64,000 nt of DNA. Origin: Massilia polaris. GTDB lineage: Bacteria > Pseudomonadota > Gammaproteobacteria > Burkholderiales > Burkholderiaceae_D. The stretch lies in assembly GCF_012927275.1 (NCBI RefSeq), contig NZ_JABBGG010000015.1, positions 1 to 64,000 of the forward strand. The letters are read 5' to 3'. Below are positions 9,783 through 18,846 of this stretch, piece by piece (position 1 is the first letter of the stretch; every line of letters starts with the position of its first letter). The translations under genes were made by a program, and so were the position numbers. The notes under the pieces were generated by a model that worked only from the letters and a program-made list of their open reading frames with translations, made no database searches and was not told the origin of the DNA.

Positions 9783-12635
9783 TCAGAACCTGTACCTCAC
9801 CCCCGCCGTAAAGAACCTTCCAATCGCTCCCTGCGTATCGAGCGGGTTATACGCCTGCGCGCCATACGTCAGCGGATCGAGCGGCGCAATCTGGTCGAAC
9901 ACATTCTGCACCGACCCGAACACCTCCAGCTTTGGCCTCGGCATCCAGCGCAGGGTCAGGTCCACCGTGGTGAACGACGGCAGCTCGCACCCGGTCGGCG
10001 CATCGTCTGCATTCGCGAAATGGCTCGCGCATCCTTCGGGATCGTCCTTGAAGAAGGTGTTTTCCAGGTTGCCGCGAAAGTTGAGGTTGGCCGACACCTT
10101 CCACACATCCTTCTCCCACGACAGCCGGAAATTGACCCGGTCGTCCGGCGTGCCGATGCAGTTGGTGACGTCGCAGTTGCCGTGGGTGCCGGCAAAGTCG
10201 CGCGAGCTTCCGTCCTGCTCGGTGCGCAGCCACTTGGTCAGGTGGGTCCATTTCGTATCGAGCACAAAGCCGCTGACCTTGCCAATCGAGAAGCCCTGGC
10301 GGAACTCGACATCGATGCCGCGCACTTCACTGCTGGCCGAATTCACGTAGCTCGCAAGCACCGCCGTAATCTGCCCCGGGTCGCCCGGAATGCCGGCCGC
10401 CGCCGTGCTGGGGTCGCGCGCAACCCGGCCGGCCAGGATCGCCGCGTCGATTTGCTCCTGGTTGATCTCGTTCTTGCGCTTGATTTCCCACACGTCGATG
10501 GCGATATTGGTGCGCGGGTACGGATCCCAGATGACGCCGAGGTTGACGGTGCGCGCCTTCTCCGGACTCAATGCCGGATTGGGCGAGGTGATGACCGCCA
10601 CGCTGGCCGGATCGCAGGCGGATGCGACGCCAAGGTTGCAGCGCAGCGGATCGGATGCCGTCGAGAACGCGGCGAGCCCGCCGACGCCGTTCTCCGCCGT
10701 GCTCGGCGCGCGGAAGCCGCGTGCATAGGTGCCGCGCGCGGCGAACGATTTGACGGGCGACCACTTGAAGCCGAACTTCGGCGTGTACGAATCGCCGGCA
10801 TCGCTGTAATGGTCGCCGCGCAGGGCGGCGGACAGTTCCAGCGTCCGGCGCACCGGCGCCAGTACCTCGCCATACAGCGCGGCGACGTTGCGGGCGCCGT
10901 CATAGGCCGAGTAGCCAAGGCCGATGATGTTGCCGCGCCCGGTGCCGGTGGTCGGCGCCAGCGTCGCTTCTTCGCGCCGGAACTCGCCGCCTACCGCCAC
11001 GCCGAGCGCGCCGCCAGCCAGTTTGCCGAATTCGCGGCTGCCCTTGATGTCGATCTGCGCGATGCGGGTTTTAGCGTCGTTCGAGATCGCCGGCGCCAGC
11101 GCCGCGTACAGCGCGGGCGAATTCAGGCCGGCGCTTTCGGCGATGCGCCAGAAGGTGCCCGGCGGCAGTGCAGCATAGCCAGGGTTGCCGGCCGCCGCCG
11201 CAACGTTAGCCGCACTTGGGTTCAGCAGAGCAAACGCGACGTCGCGCTGGAGGAAACCGCTGCGCTCAATGCTGACTTCGTTTTGCGAGAACAGCAGGCC
11301 GGTGTCGATTTCCCATCCCGCCACCTCGCCCTTGGCGCCCGCGACAAGGCGGATGAAATCCGACTCGATGCTGCTGACGCGGGGGCCGACATCGGCCGCG
11401 AGGTAGCGCAGCCGCGCCGTGCTGCCGAAGTAGGGATTGTCCGGATGGGTCGGGCCGAGCGCAATCGCGGCATTGCTGACCGGGCCTCCCGGATAGCCGA
11501 CCGAGCCGTGGATGCCGGAAGGCGTGGTAAACGATTCGGATTCGCTGCGATACAAGTTGAGTTCGCCGTAGGCTTGCCAGGCCGGATTGATCTGCAAGGC
11601 GCCGCGCGTGAAGAAGTTGATGCGTTCCTGGCCGGGCTGGACCTGGTTGTACACCAGCGTCGAATCGATCAGGCAGCCGCCCAGCGGGTCGCCCTGCGGG
11701 TGGCTGGTGAAGTTGGAGCAGGCCGCGCCAGGGAACAAGCGGGTAAAGCCGTCGCCGGCCGGGTTGCCGCGGCTGACATAGTCGAGCGTGTCGGGGTTGC
11801 GCACGTTGCCGACGATCGAACTGCCGGCCAGGTTGTTGTCGACGATGGCGCCGGTGCCGCCCAGCGCCTGCTGCGCGCTGTAGCCCCAGTTGCGCAGGTC
11901 GATGCGGCCGATGTGGCCGCGGTCGGCCCGGTCGCGCAGCCAGATCTCGTCGCGGCGGCCATACTCCAGGCTCACCAGCACGTTGTAGCGGTCGTTGTCG
12001 ATGTCGCCGAAGCCGTGGGTGACGGCGACCACGCTGTCGTTGCCGTCGCGCTCCCTGGACTGGCCGTGGCTGGCGCGCACCGACGTGCCAACGAAGTCGC
12101 GCCGCAGGATCACGTTGACCACGCCGGCGATCGCATCCGAGCCATACAGCGACGAGGCGCCGGTCTTCAGCACCTCGACCCGCTCGATGGCTTCCGACGG
12201 AATGATGTTCAGGTCGGCGAACATCTTCTGGCCGTCGTCGGCGAGGCCGTAGGGCGCCACGCGGCGGCCGTTGATCAGCACCAGCGTCGAGGCGGCGCCG
12301 AGTCCGCGCAGCGAGATGCCGGAGGCGCCGGCCGCGAAGCCATTGCCGAAACTCATGGGAACCGATCCCTGGTTGTCGACCGCCAGCGTCTGCAGCAGTT
12401 CAGCGACGGTGGTTTTGCCCGAGCGCTCGATATCGGCACGGTTCAGGGTCAGCACCGAGGACGACGTTTCAGCCTCGGCACGCCGGATCAGGGTGCCGGT
12501 CACTTCGACCCGGGCGATCGGGCCGGCGGGGTGTGCCTCTTGCGCGTGTAGCGGCAAGGCCAGCGTGGCAAGGCCGAGCGCGCCACCGCCGGCAAACAGG
12601 GGGCGGAGGAGGCGGGTCAGAACAGTTTCTTTCAT
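9783..12635 (-). CDS. TonB-dependent outer-membrane receptor
   Basis: A 950-residue receptor. A signal peptide ends near LPLHAQ (about residue 32), then comes a plug domain with the LVLINGRRVAPYG and SLYGSDAIAGVVNVILRR blocks, and then a long beta-barrel ending in the aromatic GVRYRF. Such proteins import large or scarce substrates across the outer membrane using TonB-ExbB-ExbD energy. The substrate is unknown; the large size and the plug sequence fit the expanded receptor sets of Massilia-like and Caulobacter-like bacteria rather than a classic siderophore receptor. GGAGCT precedes the ATG at 12635 at good spacing. It sits between tldD and aroG, where an insertion is unusual. Confidence 0.93.
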   Translation of the reverse strand: MKETVLTRLLRPLFAGGGALGLATLALPLHAQEAHPAGPIARVEVTGTLIRRAEAETSSSVLTLNRADIERSGKTTVAELLQTLAVDNQGSVPMSFGNGFAAGASGISLRGLGAASTLVLINGRRVAPYGLADDGQKMFADLNIIPSEAIERVEVLKTGASSLYGSDAIAGVVNVILRRDFVGTSVRASHGQSRERDGNDSVVAVTHGFGDIDNDRYNVLVSLEYGRRDEIWLRDRADRGHIGRIDLRNWGYSAQQALGGTGAIVDNNLAGSSIVGNVRNPDTLDYVSRGNPAGDGFTRLFPGAACSNFTSHPQGDPLGGCLIDSTLVYNQVQPGQERINFFTRGALQINPAWQAYGELNLYRSESESFTTPSGIHGSVGYPGGPVSNAAIALGPTHPDNPYFGSTARLRYLAADVGPRVSSIESDFIRLVAGAKGEVAGWEIDTGLLFSQNEVSIERSGFLQRDVAFALLNPSAANVAAAAGNPGYAALPPGTFWRIAESAGLNSPALYAALAPAISNDAKTRIAQIDIKGSREFGKLAGGALGVAVGGEFRREEATLAPTTGTGRGNIIGLGYSAYDGARNVAALYGEVLAPVRRTLELSAALRGDHYSDAGDSYTPKFGFKWSPVKSFAARGTYARGFRAPSTAENGVGGLAAFSTASDPLRCNLGVASACDPASVAVITSPNPALSPEKARTVNLGVIWDPYPRTNIAIDVWEIKRKNEINQEQIDAAILAGRVARDPSTAAAGIPGDPGQITAVLASYVNSASSEVRGIDVEFRQGFSIGKVSGFVLDTKWTHLTKWLRTEQDGSSRDFAGTHGNCDVTNCIGTPDDRVNFRLSWEKDVWKVSANLNFRGNLENTFFKDDPEGCASHFANADDAPTGCELPSFTTVDLTLRWMPRPKLEVFGSVQNVFDQIAPLDPLTYGAQAYNPLDTQGAIGRFFTAGVRYRF

Positions 12636-12916
12636 GTCTTAGCTCCAGGGAACGGATGAGTGACCCCTGTCCCGAAAAATGTGCTCGCCTCGTTGAGTCT
12701 GGTCAATAAATCCGAGGAGAAACATGCGGGCGGTTTGATGCGCAGCAGGGCCGGGCAGGGGGCAGGTGCACCGAGTTTTGCATTCGTGCCGTTCGCACGG
12801 CTGATGCGCGTCAAAGGTCGCGGCCTTTGCGGCCCAAGTGTGGGAAGCCCGCAACCGACTGGCCGGAACAGCCCGCCGCATCAGGCGCGGTGCGGCGAAA
12901 GCCGCCGCAAAAAGGC
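12636..12916. other. Intergenic region between receptor and aroG promoter
   Basis: These 281 bases separate the minus-strand receptor start from the aroG promoter. They contain GC-rich stretches but no convincing gene. The leader and promoter of the receptor must lie here, but no clear -35/-10 pair on the minus strand was found. Confidence 0.4.
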
Positions 12917-12946
12917 TTGCCAACCCGCACACAATCGGTTTATAGT
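12917..12946 (+). promoter_or_regulatory. Sigma-70 promoter for the aroG leader transcript
   Basis: TTGCCA (12917-12922) and TATAGT (12941-12946) are separated by 18 bases. Transcription would start near 12953, just ahead of the leader peptide. No other promoter as good lies between here and aroG. Confidence 0.7.
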
Positions 12947-12970
12947 CGTTCCAACCCTTTGGGATTCGAC

Positions 12971-13039
12971 ATGCGCTACATTGCTTTCTTTACCGGCCAC
13001 TTTGACTTTAGCCATTCCAGCCTTCAGGCGGTGGAGTAG
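12971..13039 (+). CDS. Phe-rich leader peptide of aroG
   Basis: A 22-residue open frame, MRYIAFFTGHFDFSHSSLQAVE, lies between a promoter and an intrinsic terminator ahead of aroG. Four of 22 codons encode Phe (TTC TTT, then TTT and TTT) and one encodes Tyr; two Phe pairs lie within eight codons. That composition, and the phenylalanine-sensitive enzyme downstream, suggest a regulatory peptide where ribosome stalling at Phe codons under low Phe-tRNA favours read-through. The ribosome binding site is weak (GGGA about seven bases before the ATG). The frame is too short to prove by coding statistics. Confidence 0.65.
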   Translation: MRYIAFFTGHFDFSHSSLQAVE

Positions 13040-13081
13040 CGGTCGGTTCACGTAGCAACAACGAGATCCCCAGCAAATTCT

Positions 13082-13109
13082 AAAAACCGCCAGCGATGGC
13101 GGTTTTTTT
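13082..13109 (+). terminator. Attenuator terminator ahead of aroG
   Basis: A 10-bp stem (13083-13092 with 13097-13106) with a GCGA loop runs into seven Ts, 38 bases before the aroG start. The 5' arm ACCGCC (13086-13091) can instead pair with GGCGGT at 13027-13032 inside the last codons of the leader peptide. That gives a plausible antiterminator that would form when a ribosome stalls at the upstream Phe codons. Confidence 0.75.
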
Positions 13110-13146
13110 ATTCCATCATGCATTCGAACTGACCACGGAGAACACC

Positions 13147-14208
13147 ATGCCACGTACCGACGACTTGCGCATCCGCGAAATGAAGGAACTCGTCCCGCCT
13201 GCGCACCTGATCCGCGAGTTCCCGTGCAGCGGGATCGCCGAGCAGACCGCAGCCAGCGCGCGCGTCGCCTTGCACCGCATCCTGCACGGACAGGACGACC
13301 GCCTGATGGTGGTGATCGGGCCATGCTCGATCCACGACACCAAGGCGGCGATGGAATATGCGCGCCGCCTCGCAGGGGAGCGCGACCGCCTCAAGGGCGA
13401 GCTGGAAATCGTGATGCGCGTGTATTTCGAGAAGCCACGCACCACGGTTGGCTGGAAGGGCCTGATCAACGACCCGTACATGGACAACAGCTTCCGCATC
13501 AACGACGGCCTGCGCATGGCGCGCGAACTGCTGCGCGACATCAACGAACTCGGCCTGCCGGCCGGCACCGAATTCCTCGACGTGATCAGTCCGCAGTACA
13601 TCGCCGACCTGATCAGCTGGGGCGCGATCGGCGCACGTACCACCGAGTCGCAGGTGCACCGCGAGCTGGCGTCGGGCTTGTCGTGCCCGGTGGGATTCAA
13701 GAACGGTACCGATGGGAATATCAAGATTGCCGTCGAGGCGATCAAGGCGGCGTCGCAGCCGCATCATTTCCTGTCGGTGACCAAGGGCGGGCACTCGGCG
13801 ATCGTGTCGACCAACGGCAATGAGGACTGCCACATCATCCTGCGCGGCGGCAAAACGCCGAACTACGATGCGGCCAGCGTGGAACAGGCGTGCCAGCAGA
13901 TCGCCGCGCAGGGACTGGCCTCGCGATTGATGATCGACGCGTCGCATGCGAACAGCTCGAAAAAGCCGGAGAACCAGGTGCCGGTGTGCGAGTCGATTGC
14001 GGAGCAGATCGCTGGTGGCGATGACCGCATTGTTGGCGTGATGGTGGAGTCGCACCTTGTGGCGGGACGCCAGGATTTGATTCCGGGTAAGGAGCTGGTG
14101 TATGGGCAGTCGGTGACCGATGGCTGCATCGATTGGGAAAACAGTTTGAAAGTGCTGGACGGCCTGGCGCAGGCTGTCCGCCGGCGTCGCATCCGCCAGG
14201 ACGGCTAA
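13147..14208 (+). CDS. aroG: 3-deoxy-7-phosphoheptulonate synthase (type I DAHP synthase)
   Basis: This 353-residue enzyme condenses phosphoenolpyruvate and erythrose 4-phosphate, the first step of the shikimate pathway. The class I AroAI motifs are present: VIGPCSIHDTKAAMEYA, KPRTTVGWKGLINDPYMD, and the metal/substrate region ending DASHANSSKKPENQ. The length matches E. coli AroG/AroF/AroH (about 350). The Phe-rich leader upstream suggests the phenylalanine-responsive isozyme, but the inhibitor-binding specificity was not verified. The ATG at 13147 is chosen because the protein then begins MPRTDDLRI, as in homologues; upstream codons run into the attenuator hairpin. Confidence 0.96.
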   Translation: MPRTDDLRIREMKELVPPAHLIREFPCSGIAEQTAASARVALHRILHGQDDRLMVVIGPCSIHDTKAAMEYARRLAGERDRLKGELEIVMRVYFEKPRTTVGWKGLINDPYMDNSFRINDGLRMARELLRDINELGLPAGTEFLDVISPQYIADLISWGAIGARTTESQVHRELASGLSCPVGFKNGTDGNIKIAVEAIKAASQPHHFLSVTKGGHSAIVSTNGNEDCHIILRGGKTPNYDAASVEQACQQIAAQGLASRLMIDASHANSSKKPENQVPVCESIAEQIAGGDDRIVGVMVESHLVAGRQDLIPGKELVYGQSVTDGCIDWENSLKVLDGLAQAVRRRRIRQDG

Positions 14209-14309
14209 GCGTATTGGATACGGTCGGTGGGCGCAAGGTTCGCCATGAGCCGAAAGCATGAAAGCCCGTATCCCACCAAGAGTATGCATGGTTCATCAAA
14301 TGCCGGACG

Positions 14310-14335
14310 AAAAAAAGCGTCCCGAAGGACGCTTT
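14310..14335 (-). terminator. Terminator of the second TonB-dependent receptor gene
   Basis: A 9-bp stem (14314-14322 with 14327-14335) and a 4-base loop are followed on the minus strand by a run of Ts. It lies 22 bases past the receptor stop codon. No matching T run exists on the plus strand, so aroG has no obvious intrinsic terminator of its own. Confidence 0.8.
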
Positions 14336-14357
14336 CGATGCTGCTAAGGCAGGCGTA

Positions 14358-17252
14358 TTACATCTTCACGCGCAGGCCGAGGTAGTAGCGGCGGCCGATC
14401 GGGTCGTAGGTGCCCGCGTCGGTTTCCGCACCGGTGGTGTTGCCCGGCAGGCCGCTGATGATAGGCGGCGCCTTGGTGTTGAACGCGTTGTCCACGCCGA
14501 CGTACAGGTCAACTTCCTTGCGCATTGCGTAGGTCAGCTGGAAATCGTTGTAGACCTTCTCCTTTACCTTGACCGAACCTGGCGCCAGGTCGAAGTCGCC
14601 CAGGAACACGTTGTCCAGCGCCGACTTGCCGATGTACGTGGTGCTCGAGGTCAGGTTGAAAGCGCCCCACTTGTAGCCCAGCGACAGCGAAGCCTTGTCC
14701 TTGGCTGCGCCGATTTCGCCTTCCCATGGATCGCGCTCAGCGCCTGGCAATGGAATGTCGTAGCCATCCAGCAGGTGGGTGTAAGCCAGGCGGGCGTTCA
14801 GGCGGCCTGGGCCAACCTTGTCTGCCCATGCCACGGTCACGTCCACGCCTTTGGTACCCAGGCCGCCGCTGTTCGAGACGGCGGAGTCGATGAACTCGAG
14901 CGAACCTGCGCTGTTGGCGCCCGCTGCGGCAGGACGACGGGTGATGAAGTTGCAGAACGAGGTGTTGCCACCGCCGTAGCAGCTGTCCAGCGCGTACTGG
15001 CGCGGGGTGCTGACGATGGCGTCTTCGATGTCGATCTTGAAGTAGTCAGCCGTGAAGGTGAACTTGCTCAGCGACGGGATCGAACGTGGGGTCACGACGA
15101 TACCGACGGTGGTCGAGCGGCCTTCTTCTTCGCCCAGGCCAGGGTTGCCGCGGTTGAAGCCGCTGACGCCCTGCAGGTCGGACTGGTTCAGGCTGAACGC
15201 CCCGTTGGCGGCGATGTTGGCGTTGACGCCTGGCGCAGCGCGGCATGCATCGTCACGTGCGCCAGCGGAGGTCGCGGTCACGCCTTCGCATGGATCCTTC
15301 AGGCCCGAAGGGAAGTCCTGCGATGGTGGCGAGAACAGTTCGTTGATGTTCGGAGCGCGGGTCGACAGTGCGCGGGTTGCGCGCAGCTTGATGTCCTGCA
15401 CTGGCGACCATTCGAAGCCGCCATTCCAGCTGGTGGTGTTGCCGACGGTCGAGTAGTCGCCGACGCGGACCGCGCCGAGGAAGCTCAGGCTCTTCGCGAA
15501 TGCCTTGTCCTTCAGGATAGGAATGCGGGTTTCCAGGAAGGCTTCCTTGACTTCGAATTCGCCTGCCGTCGGTGGGGTGGCGTTACCCGCGTTCAGGCCA
15601 GCCTGGGTCAGTGCGTCAGGCGTGCTGCTCGAGAATTCCTTGCGCCACTCGTAGCCTGCCGCGATACCCAGCGCGCCTGCTGGCAGCTGGAATGGTTCGC
15701 CGCTGATCGAGCCGCCGATCAGTTTCTGGGTGGTGACGGTTTCCAGCGAGCCTGGTGCGTTGACGTACTTGAACGCAGCCGGCGAGATCGCGTTGAAGCC
15801 GAACACGTTGATCGGTACGCAGCCTTGCGCGCGCGCGGTCGCATCGGCGCACATCGGGGTGCCGTCGGCGCCTGGCACTGCTTGCAGTGCGTTGCGGAAG
15901 TTCAGGACGTTGACCTGGCCGCCCGAAGCCTGGGCTTCCTTGGTCGAACCGTACACGCCATACACTTCATAGTTCCAGTCCTTGATCGTGCCTTTCAGGC
16001 CGGTTGCAAGACGGAAGGTGTCGCGCTCGGCGGTGCTGCCGCGGTTGCCCACCTCCGCCATGCGGCGCGTGAAGAAGTAGTCGCGCAGGCCGTCGCCGTC
16101 GGTGTCGCTGATGCGGTCGTACAGGTACTGAGGAACCAGCGGGTTGCGTACTGCCGCGCCGTTGACGAACGTTTCGGCAGGCACCTGGCCGTTGGCGTAG
16201 ATGTCGTCCGAACCGAGCGCGAACGGCTCGAGCTTGGTGGTGACGCTGGTCGAGGCGTAGTTACCTTCGAAGAAGGCGCTGTGGTTTTCGTTCAGCGCCA
16301 GGTTGCCGCTGGTGGCGAAGTTGTAGCGCTCGGTCGGCACGGCGATCGTGCGGAACTCGGAACGGTTGTAGCCGGTCGGAGCCTGGGTGGCGCTGCCGTT
16401 GGTCGATACCGGGATCGGGTTGCCGGCGGCGTCATAGGTGTAGCTGCCGGTGTCGTGGTAGAAGTAACCCTGCGGCGCGTAGCCGGACAGGTAGGGACGG
16501 CGCGGCTTGAACAGGTCGGCGGCGTTGCCGGTCAGGGCGCCTTCCGAGTACTGGTCGACGGCCGAGATGTCACGGTCTTTCGAGAATACCGCGCCCTGGC
16601 GCGAGTAACCGAAGTGACCCATGATGTTGCTGGCGCCGTCAGCACTGGTGGTGCCGAAGGTCAGGGACAGCTTGCGCTTGGCGTCGTCGCCTTGCTCGCT
16701 GCCGCCAACCGATGCATCGGCCAGCACGCCGTTGAAGTTCTTCTTCAGGATGATGTTGACCACGCCTGCAACCGCGTCGGAACCGTAGGTTGCCGATGCG
16801 CCGCCGGTCAGCAGCTCGACGCGCTCGATGAAGTCGGTAGGGATGGTGTTCAGGTCGACTGCTGCCGAGCCTGGCACGCCGGATACGACGCGGCGGCCGT
16901 TGATCAGCACCAGGGTGCGGTCGACGCCGAGGTTACGCAGGTCGACGGTGGCCACGCCCGCGCTGGCAGTCGAGAAGTTCGAGTTGGTGCGGCTGATCGA
17001 CGGGGTACCCATGGTTGGGTTCTCGAGCAGCAGTTCCTGCAGGTTGGTCGCGCCGGACTGGGCGATATCCGCCGAGCTCAGCACCTGCAGCGGGGATGGC
17101 GATTCCGCGTTTGGCGAGGAAATGCGCGAGCCGGTCACGGTGACCTTCTGGATCTCCGGCGTGGCAGTCTGTGCGAACGCGGCCGACATGCCGAGGGTGA
17201 CGCCACCCAGGCAAATCAGGCGGATCGAGCGGGCTAAGGCTTTTTCTAACAT
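14358..17252 (-). CDS. TonB-dependent outer-membrane receptor
   Basis: A 964-residue receptor. Its signal peptide ends near SAAFAQ, followed by VTVTGSRISSPNAESPSPLQ, a plug with TLVLINGRRVV and SATYGSDAVAGVVNIILKK, and a barrel ending in YYLGLRVKM. The ATG at 17252 is preferred to one 27 bases upstream because GGGAG lies nine bases before it. The gene is divergent from a peptide-type ABC transporter. That pairing suggests, but does not show, that the two act on the same substrate, with the receptor crossing the outer membrane and the ABC genes the inner one. Confidence 0.93.
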   Translation of the reverse strand: MLEKALARSIRLICLGGVTLGMSAAFAQTATPEIQKVTVTGSRISSPNAESPSPLQVLSSADIAQSGATNLQELLLENPTMGTPSISRTNSNFSTASAGVATVDLRNLGVDRTLVLINGRRVVSGVPGSAAVDLNTIPTDFIERVELLTGGASATYGSDAVAGVVNIILKKNFNGVLADASVGGSEQGDDAKRKLSLTFGTTSADGASNIMGHFGYSRQGAVFSKDRDISAVDQYSEGALTGNAADLFKPRRPYLSGYAPQGYFYHDTGSYTYDAAGNPIPVSTNGSATQAPTGYNRSEFRTIAVPTERYNFATSGNLALNENHSAFFEGNYASTSVTTKLEPFALGSDDIYANGQVPAETFVNGAAVRNPLVPQYLYDRISDTDGDGLRDYFFTRRMAEVGNRGSTAERDTFRLATGLKGTIKDWNYEVYGVYGSTKEAQASGGQVNVLNFRNALQAVPGADGTPMCADATARAQGCVPINVFGFNAISPAAFKYVNAPGSLETVTTQKLIGGSISGEPFQLPAGALGIAAGYEWRKEFSSSTPDALTQAGLNAGNATPPTAGEFEVKEAFLETRIPILKDKAFAKSLSFLGAVRVGDYSTVGNTTSWNGGFEWSPVQDIKLRATRALSTRAPNINELFSPPSQDFPSGLKDPCEGVTATSAGARDDACRAAPGVNANIAANGAFSLNQSDLQGVSGFNRGNPGLGEEEGRSTTVGIVVTPRSIPSLSKFTFTADYFKIDIEDAIVSTPRQYALDSCYGGGNTSFCNFITRRPAAAGANSAGSLEFIDSAVSNSGGLGTKGVDVTVAWADKVGPGRLNARLAYTHLLDGYDIPLPGAERDPWEGEIGAAKDKASLSLGYKWGAFNLTSSTTYIGKSALDNVFLGDFDLAPGSVKVKEKVYNDFQLTYAMRKEVDLYVGVDNAFNTKAPPIISGLPGNTTGAETDAGTYDPIGRRYYLGLRVKM

Positions 17253-17896
17253 GGTAGTGTTACTCCCTTGTGAATTCATTAGTCGTCCTGTTTCTTCGTG
17301 GGCCGCATTGCGTGTTTACACGTTGCTCCGATGAAAAAATGGTTCTGTATACGAACGGCCTAATGAAATCACTGTGTATGGGCAGTGTCAATGTAGAAAG
17401 TTTGTCGTTTCTTTGTAAATTACAACGTTTTCACAGTTTGTCCGGTTGGCAAAATTAAATTTTGCTGCGTCGCAGCATGCCGATGTGACGTAACTTGCAA
17501 TAACTTGCACACAAAATTTATACATCGTGCGTTCAAAATGCTGTCAAGACTGTTACTTTTGTTGCGTTGCAATATGCGCAGCTAAAGTTGCCTATACATA
17601 CGCAACTACAGGGATGGAAGTGTGGCTTTTTTGAGCTAAATACCATCGGAACCCAATTGCGTGCTGCATAGCAATGGTGAGCGGATGAGCTGGGGAAGTT
17701 GCTGGTGTAAGGTCAATACGGATGAGTGTGGCGCACCAATTGATGACCTGGACGGCCCGGCGCGGCGCCGGAATGGCGGCCCAATGGCGGGTTGCCGATT
17801 TTTTGGCAACGCCGCCGGCTTTTTGCGTTATCGTTACGGCTTTTTCTGCGGTGCAAGTCCACGCACCGCCGTCACCGCGAATCCGGCAGATCAATC
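17253..17896. other. Long A+T-richer divergent regulatory region
   Basis: This 644-base gap separates the receptor start from the ABC transporter start. Bases 17300-17640 are clearly richer in A+T than their surroundings. They contain the palindrome GCTGCGTCGCAGC at 17465-17477 and a minus-strand TTGACA (17391-17386) that could be a -35 for the receptor, without a good -10. Bases 17660-17890 are GC-rich, with a small hairpin GTTGCC..GGCAAC at about 17800-17819 followed by CTTTTTG. No convincing gene was found. Confidence 0.4.
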
Positions 17897-18835
17897 ATGT
17901 TAGCTTTCATCCTGCGCCGCCTCTGGCAAATGCTGCCCACCATGGCCGGCGTCGTCCTGCTGGTCTTCCTGCTGTTTAACTGGGTAGGCGGCGACCCGGC
18001 CTATATTTTGGCCGGCAAGATGTCGGACGCCGAAGCGATCGCCAACATCCGCCGCCAGCTTGGCGTGGACCAGCCCTACCATGTCCAGTTGTGGATCTTC
18101 GTGAAGCAGATCCTGACCTTCGACTTCGGCAATTCGTGGGCCACCGGCGAGAGCGTCTCGCACATCATGACGACCCGGCTCGGGCCCTCGCTGACGGTGC
18201 TGATCCCGCTGACCATCCTGGAAACCGTGTTCGGCATCGCGCTGGCGCTGGCCATCGCCTTCGTGCGCGGTTCGCTGACCGACCGCGCGGTCATGGTCGC
18301 GTGCACCGTCGGCATGTCGATCAGCATCCTGGTGTACATCATCGTGTTCCAGTACGGGCTGGCCTACCAGCTCGGGCTGTTCCCCGTGCAGGGCTGGGGC
18401 GCCAGCCTTGGCGAGAACCTGCTGCGCTACGCCACCTTGCCGATCCTGATCGGCCTTGCGGTATCGATCGCGCCGACCCTGCGCCTGTACCGCAGCTTCG
18501 TGCTCGATGAAGTGGGGCAGGACTATGTCCGCACCGCGCGCGCCAAGGGCCTGCCGGAACGCCGCATCATGTGGGTGCATGTGCTGCGCAATGCCGCGAT
18601 CCCGATCATCACCCATGTCATGGCCAACCTGCCGGCGCTGCTGATCGGCGCCTTCCTGCTGGAGCGCTTCTTCGGCATTCCGGGCATCGGCCGCGAAGTG
18701 ATCCTCGCGGTCGAGCGCAGCGACTTCCCGGTGATCAAGGCGATCACGGTGTACGTGGCCGCCGCCACCATGATCTTCAACCTGCTGACCGACCTGCTGT
18801 ACCAGGCTGTCGATCCGCGCGTGCAACTCAAGTAA
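17897..18835 (+). CDS. Peptide-type ABC transporter permease (DppB/YejB-like)
   Basis: A 312-residue inner-membrane permease with about six hydrophobic segments. The N terminus MLAFILRRLWQMLPTMAGVV is typical of the DppB/OppB family. The conserved cytoplasmic loop is seen in DEVGQDYVRTARAKGL, followed by VLRNAAIPIITHV. The ATG at 17897 starts at the family N terminus; longer frames only add low-quality sequence. The stop is 11 bases before the next permease, so the three ABC genes form one operon. Substrates of the family are di-/oligopeptides, nickel or microcin C-like peptides; specificity cannot be set because no binding-protein gene is present. Confidence 0.92.
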   Translation: MLAFILRRLWQMLPTMAGVVLLVFLLFNWVGGDPAYILAGKMSDAEAIANIRRQLGVDQPYHVQLWIFVKQILTFDFGNSWATGESVSHIMTTRLGPSLTVLIPLTILETVFGIALALAIAFVRGSLTDRAVMVACTVGMSISILVYIIVFQYGLAYQLGLFPVQGWGASLGENLLRYATLPILIGLAVSIAPTLRLYRSFVLDEVGQDYVRTARAKGLPERRIMWVHVLRNAAIPIITHVMANLPALLIGAFLLERFFGIPGIGREVILAVERSDFPVIKAITVYVAAATMIFNLLTDLLYQAVDPRVQLK

Positions 18836-18846
18836 GGACGAGCCGA

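Noticed and set aside
10020-12551. An 843-codon frame opposite the first TonB receptor
   Set aside because: The minus-strand receptor has a signal peptide, plug and barrel end. The plus-strand product is low-complexity and has no recognisable domain.
14775-17237. An 820-codon frame opposite the second TonB receptor
   Set aside because: It is a shadow of the receptor gene with a biased Ala/Gly/Arg/Val composition.
17800-17840. A terminator ahead of the ABC permease genes
   Set aside because: The stem is only 6 bp, its loop holds the T run, and the Ts after it follow an unpaired GC-rich stretch, so it was noted only as a possible hairpin.
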